A DNA stretch of 64,000 nucleotides from Trichinella spiralis. Its lineage: Eukaryota > Nematoda > Enoplea > Trichinellida > Trichinellidae. This document shows, piece by piece, positions 1 through 14,136 of the stretch. Location of the stretch: positions 11,105,576 to 11,169,575 of the forward strand of contig CM012954.1 of the NCBI GenBank assembly GCA_000181795.3, read 5' to 3'. Under the pieces are notes generated by a model. It was given only the letters and a program-made list of their open reading frames with translations. It did not search any database and was not told the origin of the DNA. The position numbers and the translations under genes are program-made. The number at the start of each line of letters is the position of its first letter. Within the stretch, counting starts at the first letter, position 1.

Positions 1-216
1 CACGCCATCGCATTTCTGTATTTGAGATTTGAAAATTCAAAAATGGCCTACATAAATGGAACTCATCACATAACGCTTTTCACCAGAATATAAGCACCCT
101 AAGCTGCGCGAGTTGACCAACAAAATTAACCAAACAGAAAATTTAATTTACCTAATCTTTCTTCTGATGATGTAAAATTTGAAAAGTAATATAATGTAAT
201 AATAAAGTTAAATAAA
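1..216 (-). repeat. Interspersed repeat, copy 1 (cut by window start)
   Basis: Read on the minus strand, this stretch aligns along its whole length with 2412-2641 on the plus strand, with scattered mismatches and small gaps. I judge roughly 80 percent identity by eye. The best-kept part is the block reading TTTATGTAGGCCAT followed by GAATTTTCAAATCTCAAAT. The two copies are inverted and flank the last two exons of the choline transporter. No coding potential or transposon ends were recognised. The outer end lies beyond the window. Confidence 0.75.
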
Positions 217-964
217 TTAAATGAAAAACAATATTTTCCTTATTTGAATAATAGATAACACTAATCGCAATTCGAATTGTAGTAGCAGTGTTCAAAATGA
301 AATTCAACGCCATACTCAAGTGGAAATTGAAAAATTGAAAATAGTGTACAGTTCATTCAGTTGTATCTAGACGCTTGAGTTTCATAACAAATTGAAATAT
401 CAGTTTTTTTGAAACCACTCCCGGTTGAACTATATATATTTACATAATTGAGAATTTTGTCTTGTTTTTCAATTTATGTGAATATTTAAATGAAACAAAC
501 CTACCTACATGAAGACTTAAATTTACTTGGGTTCTTGCAAAAAAACATGAGGAGATAAGTTTTAAAATTAAATTTTTACCTGAATACAGTTTTTTCACTT
601 GCACGTTAGCTACGCACCGTTACCGTTAATCGAACACCACTGAAATGAACTATTTATTATTAACCACGTGTACAACATTTGCTTTTCTCTGATTGGTCTG
701 TTACTTTGTAACCTTCTTATCGATGATTTGGCAATCAATCCATTACTGTATATTACTGTATTTTTTTGATGATCAATTATTTTTGCACAATTTTATTTTT
801 GAAAAATAGCTTAATTAAATATTAAATAATTAATTGAGTGCGTCGATTTATTTATTTTTTTTATTTATACAATGATGCTCCTCAAGTCGCTGACTAATGT
901 GACAGTGACTGTTTGTTTTCGTTCGCAGATTATAAAGCTTTTCTGAACAAAATCTACATATTAA

Positions 965-3900
965 CTAGTTGGTTATAGTTTCGTAGTTGATCTTTGTATC
1001 AGGTCTTGTGCTCAACGGCAAACTTTCTTCAACGCGTACATCACGCGCTGGTGTCGCGACTGCGCTCGACGCGTTCGAGAATCCTTCATTGTGGACAACG
1101 TTCAACAGTTCTGCATTGAGACCGTCTTTGTTCCAATGAACTTTGGTCGACTCGAGCATATCCATACTAGCGGCTAATGATGGATCTTTCAAAATGATGC
1201 GTTCCACTGGAATGTTGACCACGCACATGAACACGTCGTATTCTGGTGCCAGGATTCCATTCTTGAAAATATAATCACTCCCATAAGATACGCCGACAAT
1301 AAACAGCAACGATAAAAGCATTGACATGGTCTTGAAGGGAAAATACTGGGTTTCCGTTACTGGGTCGTACCATGGATACTGGATCAGCGCTGGAAAGCCC
1401 AGCAATGTCTCTCCGCCTGACACTCGGAAAAACAAGCCGACAATATAGCCGCTCAGTGCGCCATAAGTATTCGCCTTTTTCATGTACACCACGCACAACA
1501 GTTGCGGGAAAAGAATTACATAAACTAAATCGGAGCACAAAAACCACAAACCATAAATTGTATCCACCGACAATGCCATAACCATTGCCATAGCGCCAAC
1601 CAGTACTATGCTGATTTTCATAACCCATATTATTTCCTTTTCTGAAGCCTTAAATTGACAAACATCTCCGTGCAACAAGTGAAAGAATGGAATAAGGAAA
1701 AATCATACGTGCGGTCGAATGGCAAGCTTCCAGATATTTCTGGCAAACATTGATGCAGCGGATAATATTGACGAATCTGCGGAAGACATTGTCGCTGCAG
1801 AAACCGCACCCAAACCGATAAAAGTAGCCCAAGATGGATTCAAATAATCCAACACTAGAGGCAGAGTCAACTTCTGAAATTCATACGGTATATTTTCATA
1901 CTTTGTGCCATTTTCGTACGGTTCCCAATCAGTCATGGTCCAGTCTACAAAAGAAAAATTTTGAGGAAAAACTGACAACAAAAAACAACTTATGACAAAT
2001 TAAATAGGATTTCACATCCCACTATTATGGAAAAAAACAATAATCTTTACTATGATTTTCATTTTCATGTTTTGATGACAATTTTTGAACAATCTTTGTT
2101 AACAATTCTTACTGTAGAATCAGAACAAGCTCATCAACTCTATCAACCTTTCTTTTATCGTTTATCTAACTGCTTGAAATTGCCATTTATTCTGTCCAAT
2201 TAATTGACTAGATCATTATTAATATGTTGCTTTCCATGCTGCCAGATGCAAAAAATAACCCTTAATAATATAAAGCTATAACTGTAGAATATGGTCAATT
2301 TTTCAATTTGCACTTGTGTTTGGCATTGAATTTCACTGTGAACACAGAACAGGTCGAATATCTCTAAGCAATCAGTGTTTTTATTATGCAAAATACCGTT
2401 TTTCATAAACGTAATTATTTAACCTTATTATAACTTTATATTTTCAAAATTTTCATCATCAGAGACATTAGGTAAATTAAAATATTTTGTCTGCTTAATT
2501 TTGTTTGTAAAAACGCCCAGTTTATCATGCTTATATATTGGTGAAAAGCTTTTTGCGATGAGTTGCATTTATGTAGGCCATATTTGAATTTTCAAATCTC
2601 AAATTTTCAAAAAAATTTCAAATTGCATGTGCAGAGGCGTGTTTTGTCTAAGTCAATGTTTTTGTTATGGGGTTTTCTGTCCGATAGTTTATATTTTGAC
2701 TGAATTTCAAAAGTCAAGGTCATTTTTGAATTTTCAAATAATTGTCATTGACTGTTTAATTTGTCACCTTATGCGAACTGTTTTTCCAAATCATACTGTT
2801 CTCTCTTCTTACATTTAGCATTTAATATATGGAAAATAAATATATATTAATATAAAGCAAAAGCAAAATCAATTGAAAATAAAAATTGAATATTTGAAAA
2901 AAAATTTGTAGAAGTAAATAAATAAATAAATAAATATTTATTTATTTATACATATAATTAAAAGAAGAAACCCCTTACAAACTTTTTCTCGGTTGTTTTT
3001 TACAAATTAAGTTTGAAATATTAAATATATTACAAAAAATTAAACGTAAATTTCAGCGTTTGAAATAAGTGCCTTATTAAAATAAATTACAAATTAACTT
3101 TAATAAGGTAAACAGCTTTGTTTTATACATTAACTTTTCAGTTATTTGTCTAATCCCATTCTTGCATTGCCAACAGAATGCAAGCTGCGCGTGCTGTTAA
3201 TTTACGTTTAATCTAATGTAATAATAAGTGGACCGACCTAGTGATCAGAAGAGAAATTCCATTTTAAAGATCAAATGTTGTTTATAAATGTAATATTGAT
3301 TCCGTGATATATTCTTAGCACAGACAAAATCTGAAGGAATTGTAAAATCTCTTAACAGTGTGTGCATGAAGAAAAAAGATGAAACCGAAAATAATTAACA
3401 GTAGTGAAAATTTTGAATAGAGTGGATCAATTGAGTTGAAATGCAAATGCACAACTTACTTGTAGATTTGGCTACCATACCGATAATCATTGACGGAATA
3501 GCCATGATGAAGCATCCAATAGCTGCGACGTAAGAAAGCACTTTGGCACGCCAAGCGCTCTTGGACGACAGCACACGTTGAAAGTAAGCCTGCAATTGAA
3601 AATGCAAAATTAATAATGCAGAGTTTAAGAAAAAAATTTTAATAAAAACCAAAAAAAATAGATCAACAAATTGTCTATAATCTTACTTGCCACGGGATGC
3701 CGCCTAATGTCAGCAAAAGAAAAGAATCTATCCACAGAAACCAGGATCGAACGTCCGGTATACTGCCAACCCATTCACCCGCCGTGTAAGTTATGCTTTG
3801 TGTAGCGTCGTGCAGTATTGCCGGTGGAATGCATATCCACTAAAATCAAATTCACCTCATTACAATAAAAATGCAATGCAAAAATGTTCAAAACTTCGAG

Positions 3901-4289
3901 TATCTTCACTAAATATGCCCACAAGAAATCTTGAAATTCAATTTTCACTGTACGAAAGTGAATGAAAATTTACAAATGAAATCATTTACTGCATCTGCAC
4001 AAGCTTGACAAGTTAGCACAATGGACAAAATTAAACATAGTTTTCGATTGTTTTCAAATTTCGATTAAACTGAATTGAATTACATACCATAAAGAGTTAT
4101 TAATCAGATCAGTGAAAAAGCAAAACAACACATCTTAATTTTTACAACTCAAATCTATGCTTTTTACTTTCCTACTTTTGCACTTGCTTGTTTAGCGGAG
4201 ATAATAAATTGAATGCCAAACAAAAATTAGACTATAAAAAGATGCTTCAACGGCAGATTAATCAGAATAAAAAATGAAACAGAATTGCC

Positions 4290-4336
<47 letters not shown>

Positions 4337-5765
4337 CGTGTAATATTCAGTGTTTACTTCTACAACTGCCTAGATTTTGTCACAAACAATGACAATGATG
4401 TGCAACCATGAGAGACTAGTAAGCTCTAGACACACACGACTAGAGGACAAAATTGTGGCAAGATAGAGAGAGAGAGAGAGAAAGCCTAACAAGCTAGCCC
4501 AGATGAACGCACTAGCCAGCTTGTTAGTTGGCAGAAAGTTTGCAACTTTTAATCGATGCACCCGGAGGATAACATCCAACCGACAAGGGAACCGTTCACA
4601 GCAGCGGCTTATGAATCAAGCTAATTTCACAGCTCTAATTGGAACTGCGTCGGCATCTTCCCAAAGCTGATTGTCTTTTCTTCAACAAACAACAATCAAC
4701 ATTGTTCAAGAATGAAATTGCAAACGACAATCGCTAATTTAAAATTTTCGCTTCAACAACATTTCCACTGACCCTTTTAATATTAAATCTACCTTTGTGT
4801 GTGTATGTGTCTATTTTAAAATATTTCTCTCGTTTTGAAATTAGCAACAGATTTCCTATTTCAAATCTCTTCAGTCGACTACGCCAATTCACGTCAGATA
4901 AAAAAAGCATACACATGCACTATTTGAATTGAACAATTTAAACAATTGCTCATATAAATATATATATCAACTTACCAATCCAATGAATATAGATATAAGC
5001 TGAACCACGTCGGTGTACGCAACCGAATAAAGACCTCCACAGAAAGTGTAAAACACCGCTATACTGGCGGATACAATCACCGATATGTTGTTCGGTATGT
5101 TCAAAATGACAGTCAAAGAAGCACCTTAAAAATTAAAAGAATATAACATCTCCTTCTGCACACTGGTTCTTATTGATCCAACAATGCTTGAAGATAATTA
5201 CCTAAAGCTGATAAAGTCGCACCTGACCAAAATACTTCACCCAACAGGGCGGGTATGAACAGCAAGCCCACCATACGCTCACCAAATTTTTGCTGAAACG
5301 GATCAAGCATGGTAACGTAACCTTCATTGCGCATCTTTTCGGCAAACAGAATACCACCTGAAAATTATGCTTTGAAGTTTACATGAAGTTTACAAGGATA
5401 AATTTACCGAGAGATAAACTGGCAGCATAGCCTAAAGGAGCCTGACAATTGATCAAGCCGGAATCATAGATAATCTCTGCTGTGCCACTGATGTAACCAC
5501 CTCCAACCCAAGTAGCTGAAATAAAATGTTGAAGAAGAAGAAAATAAAAAAAATATTATTGCACTCGATTATTTTTAAAATCAAATCATAATTTTCAACC
5601 TGTCATAGTGAATATGCCAACTATGAGGCCGATGTTTCGACCGGCCAGCATCACATCTTCACTGTCGTCGGTGCTTTTTGTCTTCCTGGCAGCCCACAGG
5701 CCTACCAGCAGAATCATCAAGTAGAAAACAATCAGTGCAACAAGTCCAACTACGTTGAATGCCAT
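965..5765 (-). CDS. cho-1: High-affinity choline transporter (SLC5A7/CHO-1 type)
   Basis: Sodium-coupled choline uptake carrier of the SLC5 family, which in known animals refills cholinergic nerve endings for acetylcholine synthesis. Eight coding exons on the minus strand: 5765-5600, 5515-5408, 5357-5202, 5124-4976, 3839-3687, 3589-3460, 1944-1709 and 1648-965. Together they give 593 aa with all phases matching; human and C. elegans proteins are close to 580 aa. The protein starts [11 protein letters not shown] and carries family blocks [76 protein letters not shown] and CVVNIPVE. About 13 membrane segments are expected. Exon 8 adds a longer hydrophilic tail with an LL pair, as in family members that recycle by endocytosis. 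A polyadenylation signal lies at 847-852. The largest introns are 1945-3459 and 3840-4975. The sequence just before the ATG resembles a 3' splice site (TTATATTAG), so an upstream untranslated exon is possible. Confidence 0.95.
2412..2641 (+). repeat. Interspersed repeat, copy 2, inverted relative to copy 1
   Basis: This lies in intron 6 of the choline transporter. It is the partner of the inverted copy at 1-216 and runs from about TTATTTAACCTTATTAT to GCAGAGGCGTG. Because the transporter is transcribed from the minus strand, both copies could sit in one pre-mRNA if transcription runs past position 1, and could pair as a long imperfect hairpin around exons 7 and 8. Confidence 0.75.
4291..4339. 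repeat. Compound (TA)n(TG)n microsatellite
   Basis: About 16 TA units run straight into TG units in intron 4 of the choline transporter. A short (GA)n tract follows near 4465-4481. This is a simple-sequence locus that should vary in length. Confidence 0.95.
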
Positions 5766-8700
5766 TTTCTAATATAAGCCTTTTTTTCTGCTTTCCTTTA
5801 TGTGCAAGTTTTATTATTGCGTAATAATTCTCAAAGCTGGCCTTGTACTTGAATCGTAGAAGCTTCAATACATGGATACTTTTTCACTCCACTTCTACTA
5901 AAATTAACATGGCTAAAGTAAGTATAGCAGAAGTTGGAAAATTAGAGTAGAGTGAACTGAAAAGTGTCTTCTATTCGCTGAAATAACTTTGAATGCGCCT
6001 TAATGAAGCACGCCTTTCAGAGAAGTCCAACGCATTTTGATCTCATTGGAGCCATGAAGCGAAATCAACTCAACTGGGCAGATCTCAAGCAAAGTCATCG
6101 ATTGATAACTTTTAATTTTACATTTACATCTATCTATCCATCTATTGCATACTAGTCGCAAGATAGTTTAGTTTATTCAAAATCCGCTTCCGCATCAAAT
6201 TACCAAAATACTTTTTGTACTGCAGACTTGTACAATTTATTTACTAAACTAAGTAAAAGCGGTCAGTTCAGCTCTACATCTAATATAGAAACAAAATCTA
6301 CTTGAATGTTGACATCTTAATTCAAAATGCAAATATCGAATTCAATTTTAATTATCCTAAATTACATCAGCAGCTTTGTTTAAATGAATAAATTAAATCT
6401 CACATTGCCAAAATATAGTGATTTTCAAATGGTGTAATTCGGTTGACTGTTTAAGCACGCAATTGTTTATCAGACATTAAACCTTCCAAATTCCACTTGG
6501 AATTTCTGTGGAAAACAAACATCAATTTGCATTCACAACTTTGAAAACCAAATTATTGAAAAAGTTGAATCAGAAAGAAAAACAAAATATTTTATAAATT
6601 TTACAAGTCGATCGAGCAATCAGAAATGCATAATTTTTGCTCATCGTTATAAATTGCCGTGCTTTGGAAAAAGTAAAATTGTTGACTACATTTTGCCTAT
6701 ACCATGTTGTTAATTGACCAGTAATGATAACAATAATTGCTTGAATAATTAAGACAATATTATTATATGGTCAACCAAAGCATCAATGAACGAAATACAA
6801 GAAAATTTGTTTTTCAACGTACAAATATAAATAAATAAATGAATGTAGAAAATGAACGTGAATTATGAATGAAGTGAGGCCAATTTGGACAGATCTAATT
6901 TATATTCAGCGGAACTATTTGCCAATCGGTTTTTCCTCAGCGTTTTTGCCCAAGTTCAGTCTTCTAATCTTAGAAATGCTAATGACCATTTTAGTCATTT
7001 TAAAAATAGCTTCATTCCCCATCTGTAAAAATGCAAAAATACCATGAAAACACTAACAACAACAACAACAACAAAAATGACAATTATAAAACAATTTTTT
7101 TTCCTTCGATCGCTAATTGATCAATAAGAACTTCACAAGATTGGGCGGAAGCGACACTACCTGATAGCATGTTTTGAATATTTTCAAAAATTCTTGCTTT
7201 CACATTAACGTTCAATAAAGACGCATATCTTTATCTTCTTCTTCAGTTGTGAATTCTGAACTTTGTCGTGCGCAAAGCTTAGCAATCGCAGTCAAAATCC
7301 CCCAACTTGTCAGCAGCTCACAATCAATTAACCAAAAAAAATACATGACTACTTACTTATTTTTGCAATTTCAAACAATAAATTGCACAACAACAACAAC
7401 AACAACGAAACCTCAAATACTGTCCCAATAAAAATAACAAAAATGTTTAAAAATAATTTATTTACACAATTTTAACTTTAAACTTTCACATTAAAAACTT
7501 TCTAAAAAGTATAAATTTATCTTTATGTATACACCTGTTGAACAACAGTATACAGTAGAGTAGAATAAGAAACAAAAACTAACTTGTGCAAATACATCAC
7601 CAGAAAAGCTCATAAAACTGAAATAATAACGATGAGAATAATGATAATAAAGCATGTGCTATTTTATAGTTTCTGAAAACAGTCGCTGAATTTTGAAAAA
7701 CACCTCTATTTTCATATTTATTTATTTTGATGCAGTTTTAAAGTGCAAATTTAAAGTAAATGAAATGAAAATCTTCCATCAGAAATTATTTTTAATGGAG
7801 CATTTTGAAACCACTGAAAGTTGCCAATTAACATGCAATTTCAGTGTGAAATACTGACGCCTGATAAAGGCTAAAATACCGCATGCAACATTACACATCT
7901 CGCAAACAAAACAGAGTTCCCAATGTTCCCACTGTCACCATTATTTACTATTACTACAACAGTTGTTCGACTTGAACAGATTTTTTAAATTATGATATAA
8001 AAAAATGATAAACTTCGAATTTGAGTACATTTTAAAGTAGGTTAAAAGGCAATGTTAAATATATCCATGCATATTTTGCTTACAATTTCGACAATGGAGT
8101 TAGAAAAGAAGAGAAAAACCGACAAAATTGCAATCAATCGCCGCACTTATTCAAAAAGAACCCATCTTACTTCTCTAAAAAGAAATCACCACAAACAGCT
8201 CATCAAAGAAAAAAATAAAGATTTCCTTCAGTTGAATCGAAAAATTCTAATCAATCCAAAATTATGAAAAAACAAAAAATAATAATCGTTTTCAATCAAT
8301 AAATAATTCCCACAAACTGTACACAACAAATATGCAAAACGCATGTTTATACATCCAAGTAGAGAAGAACATCAACGGAAATTTGTAGAGAAAAAAAAGA
8401 TTGTTCATTCATTAGTTTGAAAGACCACTTTCCAATTATTTCAATTTGTATGAAAATAATTGCTTTCATGCTCAGTGTACCTTTGTAAATCAATCGAAAA
8501 AACTTTCTCAAACCCTTAATCCACCCATATATGCATATGTGTACTTGTTTGTGGTCTACAGTGGTTGAGCACAAGAGTGGAATTATACAAAAAGTTCCAA
8601 ATCGAAATGTAAAATGAAAATAGTTCCCATTTTATTTATATTTAACCAAATGGTTCTAAAAGTGAAATTCATTTCTAATAATAATCTATTTCAACAATAA

Positions 8701-11700
8701 ATAGTAAATGATTAATATCATTCTAATGGAAAATTATCATTACGCTTGAAATGGAATACATATGAACGAACAACTGTGTGTGGTATGTGTGTGTGTGCGT
8801 GTGCAAAACTTACTAAACTGGAGATTGTACGATATTTGAATTTTTTGAATTTTCCAAGCCAAAGTTTTATCGCAAGATGATAAATATGGACAGATTAGCT
8901 TCACCGGTAGGAGAAGTGTTTGGTCAGGACCAAAAAAGTCGGTTAACGGTTAGTGTTAGGATTCGCGAAGATGATAATCAACAGTGTGCTGTTGGAGTTT
9001 GATCGAATGACGGTTGATTGGAAAATTCCCAAGTGTTCCGACGTTCGCCTGGCAACGGGCGTGGTCAGCCATCTCGGAGGAGCATGGCTTTGAACCAGCC
9101 GAATCAGACCAATCACATCCTTTAAATTATCGGCTCACGACCGACTGGACTGAACCAATCAAATGTGGCAAATGACGAATCCACCCCGCACAAGCAACTA
9201 CTAACTACTAGACAATTGCTTGGTGATCCGCACAAGCGGACTAGCATAAAATGTGAACGTTGTCAATGTCCAATAATGCAAATGCAGATGATATAGTGTT
9301 GAAGCAACTGTCAACTCAGGTGTTACTTGTTAAATGAAGTTTAAAAATTATTAAAGAATAAAAAAAATCAATTTATACTTCAAATGAACTTCAAAATCAC
9401 TGTACGTAACAAATTATTCATGCTATTTATTTAAGCGTTGAGCAGAACTCATTTAAATCATTATCGATAAAAGCTGATGGAATAAATTGCAAATATGAAA
9501 TTAAAAAAATGAATAAAAAAGAAATCTGTCAATAAAATATATAACAGATAAATGTGTGGTTTATCGTTTTTTTTTCTTATAAAATTTCCATATACACATA
9601 AATAAATAGATAGATATATTGATTTGGAATTTTTCGTTTAAAAAAAAGAAAAGAAAAAAATGAATGCCAAGGAGAGGAGAGGAGAGGAAAGGAAAAAAAA
9701 TAAGTGTAGTAATTGTAGCAGTTGTGGTAATGGGTGGTAGAGGTGGTTAGTTGGTTAGTTAGTTAGTGAGTTTTAGTTAGTTGTGCAACAACAATTGATG
9801 GAAGAAACGTGTGATGAAATGAAGTTGGAAGAAATTGACTGATTTTGATTGAAATTGGTCGTTCAAACACTGACTTGAAAACCGGCTAACAAGCTTCTTT
9901 AAAGCGAGAATTGGCTAGCGATTCCTTCCGCTGAGCTCAGATTTCGGCAATCACCGTCCCTCTGTATCTGGACATGACATACACAATCACAACCAAACAT
10001 AGCATGGAAAAATTAAAATCCCCTTTTGCACTTTTTTCAATTTAGTTATTTTAATTTTTTTTGCATGCGTTGAATGAATTTTTCATTTTCAGTTTTCTTT
10101 TGAAAGAAACTTTTTTTATCATTATTAAAATTTAATAATCTGCATGAAGATGGTGAACCAAGAGAAAGAGGCCTGGGAGAATTTACATTTGATTCGTCAT
10201 ATTTCAGCAAGAAATATGTTGCTGATTACGTGAGTGAAGAAAAAATTTTCCAATTGCTCGATTGTGCGTGTGTATATGTATGTATGTAACGTATGCAATT
10301 TCTCTCGTCTGAGCAAAAACGATTCTTGTTGATCAAGCGTAAAAAACACATAGATAAATAGATAGATAGAGAATGAGAGGGGAAAGAAGGACAACAAAGC
10401 CATCGCTTAATTGCTTGCTCAACGCTGAAAAGTAAAAGAAGTGATGACGTATTTCTGATTAACGAACAAAATCATGAAACTGTAAAAAATGCAAAGATGA
10501 GATGATTTGCTCAGAAAATGAGTGAAGATGTGACATTCCGCCAAGTTCCCTTTACCCTTTTTTTTATTCCTCTTCTTCTCCTTCTATGCGCTAATTGTTG
10601 TTCACTATGATCAATAGTAGCAATAAACATACAACACGTCGCCAAAGTTATTGACTTTTATCAATTCTACGACAACAACAAGCATTCCGGTAAAGTGAAG
10701 CAAAACAAAAAAAGTTCAAAAAGTTCAAAAATCCTTGCTATACATATATAGATTGCACAAATATGCTGCTGAAATTTTGCTTTGATTTACAACGCCAACT
10801 AAAATCTCGTCCCTAGTCAAATCTCAACTTGAAAAAAAACTATATATATATATATAATTTATAATTGAATTATACGTATATTTATTTATATGTATTATTT
10901 CATCTCATTCAAAAAAGTCATTTTCTCTTTTGCAGCTAATTTATCATTAATAGATGGCAGCATTTGAAAATTGAAATAATGAATGAACAAAGTAGAACTG
11001 AGAAATAGACTTTTGAATTTACAGAAATTAACATTAAACACCTGCAAGTATGACGCACATGTTGACGCAAAAGTTGATTAAAATAATTTTCCAGATTCAA
11101 AAGAAGAAGAATTGACAGAAAAATATACGGCAAATTGAGCAGTTGCAAAGAATGCAAAAAAAAATGACAGTCAACCTTCTGTGAAAAATGGGATAACTCA
11201 CTTCCCAGTGCTACAATTTTCAACAATTCATTTCCACCAATACAAACATAAATGACACACAACAATCAAAAGCGGAAATCCCAGCTAAGCAAGTAAATTT
11301 ACCCGCGCGAATTGACAATTTGCAACTGTAACTTATATTATTTTATGGCCAGCCGTCTGGCCGTTGAGGCAAAATGAATGGCAATTTTTGGTGAAAGCCA
11401 TGAATCACTACTACTGCTACTACTACAACTACTACTTCTACACGTGAATTGTAAAAATAAATCAATCAAATAAAAATCCCTCGTACAACAACAACAACAT
11501 GTTCCTCTTCGTTTTTTCCCCCACTCTTTTTCTCACCCAAATGCATCAATTATGGGTTTTTATCCGCAGGATAAGTGCAGCTGGAAAATTTATTCCACTG
11601 ATAAAGTTGTTGGTGAATATTCATTTCTCAGGTTGATTCCACCGAGAGCATCAATGAAGTGCATTTGAGTGGAAATATGAGATTTTTCGGAAATTTCCAT

Positions 11701-14136
11701 TCCGTCCAGATGACACTTTGACGTGTAGTCAATTGAATGGATCGTTTCAGCGTGAGATGCACCATCTTTCACCCCCGCGCCGGTCCCCGCTGAACCGCCA
11801 TAACTCTCCTCCTCCTCCTCCTCCTCCTCTTCTTCTTTTGCATTTTCACGTTTAAAAACTATATTTGCAAAAATTTTTAACGATCCAACAAACAACATTC
11901 ATAATTAATAAAACATGCTCTGCATGCATATTTGCTATGAAAGCAAACAAATAAACAAACAAGAAAAATCTATCATCAACGTTAGCTAAGCTTAACGTTT
12001 GTTGTTGGTGTTGTGTTGTGTTTCTTTTGAAAATTCAAAAGAAAAAAAATATGACGATTGAAAAATTGATCTATCCATTTGTGCAACAGAATTGTGAAAC
12101 ATTGAACAACAGAGAAAAAATGCACAGCACAAAGATTAAGCAGAAGTTTTCCAAATTTATTACTAGATCATTTTCCCCAGTGAAAAATATCATTAACTTA
12201 TAGTTGAATGAAGTTAGCGGTTCAAAAAAATGCTTGGAGTTAATAAAGAGAAAAGACTACAATTACACAACAACAACAACAACAATTACTACTGCTAGTA
12301 CAATAACATTGGAAATTGACCATTCACTACTGCTTTGATTTCCATTTTAAGTATAATCAGTTTGATTCAGAAAAATAAAAAGTAATGTTAACAAACAGCT
12401 TGACGTCTCTCCAATATGCAATATGCGATATGCATGCTAAAGCATGAAAAACTCTAATTTATAATATACAATAAATTTATTGAATTTATGTGAAGCAATA
12501 AATTACTTTTCCAATATTATGATCGGTTTGCTGATTCAGAAAAAAATATTTACAAATAAATAAATTCATTTCAATATTGGTGAATAAAAAAAATATGATC
12601 ATCGCATGCTGCTGCTAAGAGTGCTATTTAAATTATCATCAGCTTGATTGATTGATCGACTGATTGATTGCATACATATATATATATCTTGTTGTTTTAA
12701 TTCTTCTGTTAGAATCGTTGCTTTTTTTTACCGGTTGGATTTTTAAAAATATCTCAGACAGTATAAAATCAGTAATAGACATGGATGGTAACACATCCGT
12801 TGACGTCAGTAATATAAAAGTAAAGCAAAGAAAGTCAAGTAATAGTTGAAATAATAAGCAAAGCTGAAATAAGTGCACAGCAACAAGAAGCACCGCGCAA
12901 ACTGTGACAGACCTGGCATTCAAGATTAGCATGTTGTAAAAATGTTGATCAACGATGCCGCAAAAACAAACAAACAAACAAACAAGTAAATAAATAAAAA
13001 TACATATATATATATATATATATATGCATGTATGTGTGAAGAAAATCTATTTTCTAATTGCAGCGCATGCATGCAGACGGATAGTAAACAAGCAAATTTT
13101 CCCTGCTTCAAATCAATGTCAATCACATGCATGATGTGTGCGAAGAAAGCAAGGAGCAAGCAAATTTTTCTTTCCTTTTTTCTTCGAAATAACACATAAT
13201 CAAATTTGTCCTGAACATATCCCCCCCTACGCTTACGGTGTAGAAGTGCAAAATATTGTTATTATGCGCGTTTCGTATAAATTTTTAATATTTGCGAAAA
13301 TACATTCCAAAAAAAGACAATTTAAAACATAGAATTATGACATTTGTTCAAATGATTATTTTTGAAAAAAATCTTGATGATCAAACCTCACCTAAAACTA
13401 AATACTATACCCAACGGGGACTGAAAGCAGAAAATTGTAATTTGTTTAAAAAAATGAAACTTATCTATATTTTCACATGATAAAAAAGATGGATAAATTG
13501 AAAGTGGAAAATAAAAGTCCATTCCTATGAGCTATGAGCGTTGGTGGACCTGGTTCTCGTTGTAGTGAAAAGCGACAAAACGCCTACAAACATGGTGCCA
13601 TATTGCACAATACAATTTTGCTCATTATTGTGTTATGCGCGTATTCATTAAACTGATCAATGTTTTTTTTTTAATTTTCATAATGAAGAAGAAAGATGGA
13701 AAAGAATAAACAGAAATGGAAAAGTTAACAACCACTACAATTACATATTGGATCATCAATTTCAAAACTGTACTTATAAATAATTCAACCATTTGACAAC
13801 TAACCCATTACAAAAGAAACTGCGTCACCAAACTTATTAGTATTAATTTTGGTTTTTTGATTCATCTCAGAAGTGAAAAGTAAAAAATATTTTACCTGCA
13901 AATGTAGTGTGAGTGAACAATCTCCTGCTTTCCTCAGTGATTGGTGGTTTAACTGTTCAGCAAATGATATTGATCAAGAAAAAGAGTCGCTTCAAAAATG
14001 CTTCAATTTTATTTTACCAAATCTCCCTTTTGACAGTACCGTTCTCTGATTGGTTTCTAAAAATTCAAAAAAAGCAAAATAATACTCAAATTTTTTTCTG
14101 CCTTTTTCTTCAATCAAATTCCTCTTAACAAATTAT
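5766..14136. other. Intergenic region with no supported gene
   Basis: This 8.4 kb lies between the 5' end of the choline transporter and the 3' end of the lipase, both on the minus strand. Most of it is AT-rich with short repeats such as (GTT)n, (GTTAGT)n near 9750, (TAGA)n and (TA)n. Open frames are short and low in complexity. The only clear departure is the GC-richer block at about 8870-9260, listed separately. I found no tRNA, repeat family or conserved protein. Confidence 0.7.
8870..9260 (-). promoter_or_regulatory. GC-richer promoter-like block, possible choline transporter promoter
   Basis: A 400-bp island in very AT-rich DNA. It holds two CCAAT boxes (GACCAATCAC near 9108 and GAACCAATCAAATG near 9152) that read as ATTGG on the minus strand. 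It also holds TTCGCCTGGCAAC near 9045, which matches one half of an RFX X-box (TGGCAAC) well and the other half poorly. It lies 3.1-3.5 kb upstream of the transporter ATG in the right orientation for a promoter or first untranslated exon. A 42-codon plus-strand frame from 8877 is probably chance. Confidence 0.35.

Noticed and set aside
8877-9003. 42-codon plus-strand frame in the 9-kb island
   Set aside because: Length is expected by chance and no splice or family support exists; the island is better read as regulatory.
9938-10006. 22-codon minus-strand frame resembling a membrane helix with a short tail
   Set aside because: It ends MSRYRGTVIAEI and looked like the end of a membrane protein, but no acceptor, upstream exon or family match was found; too short to claim.
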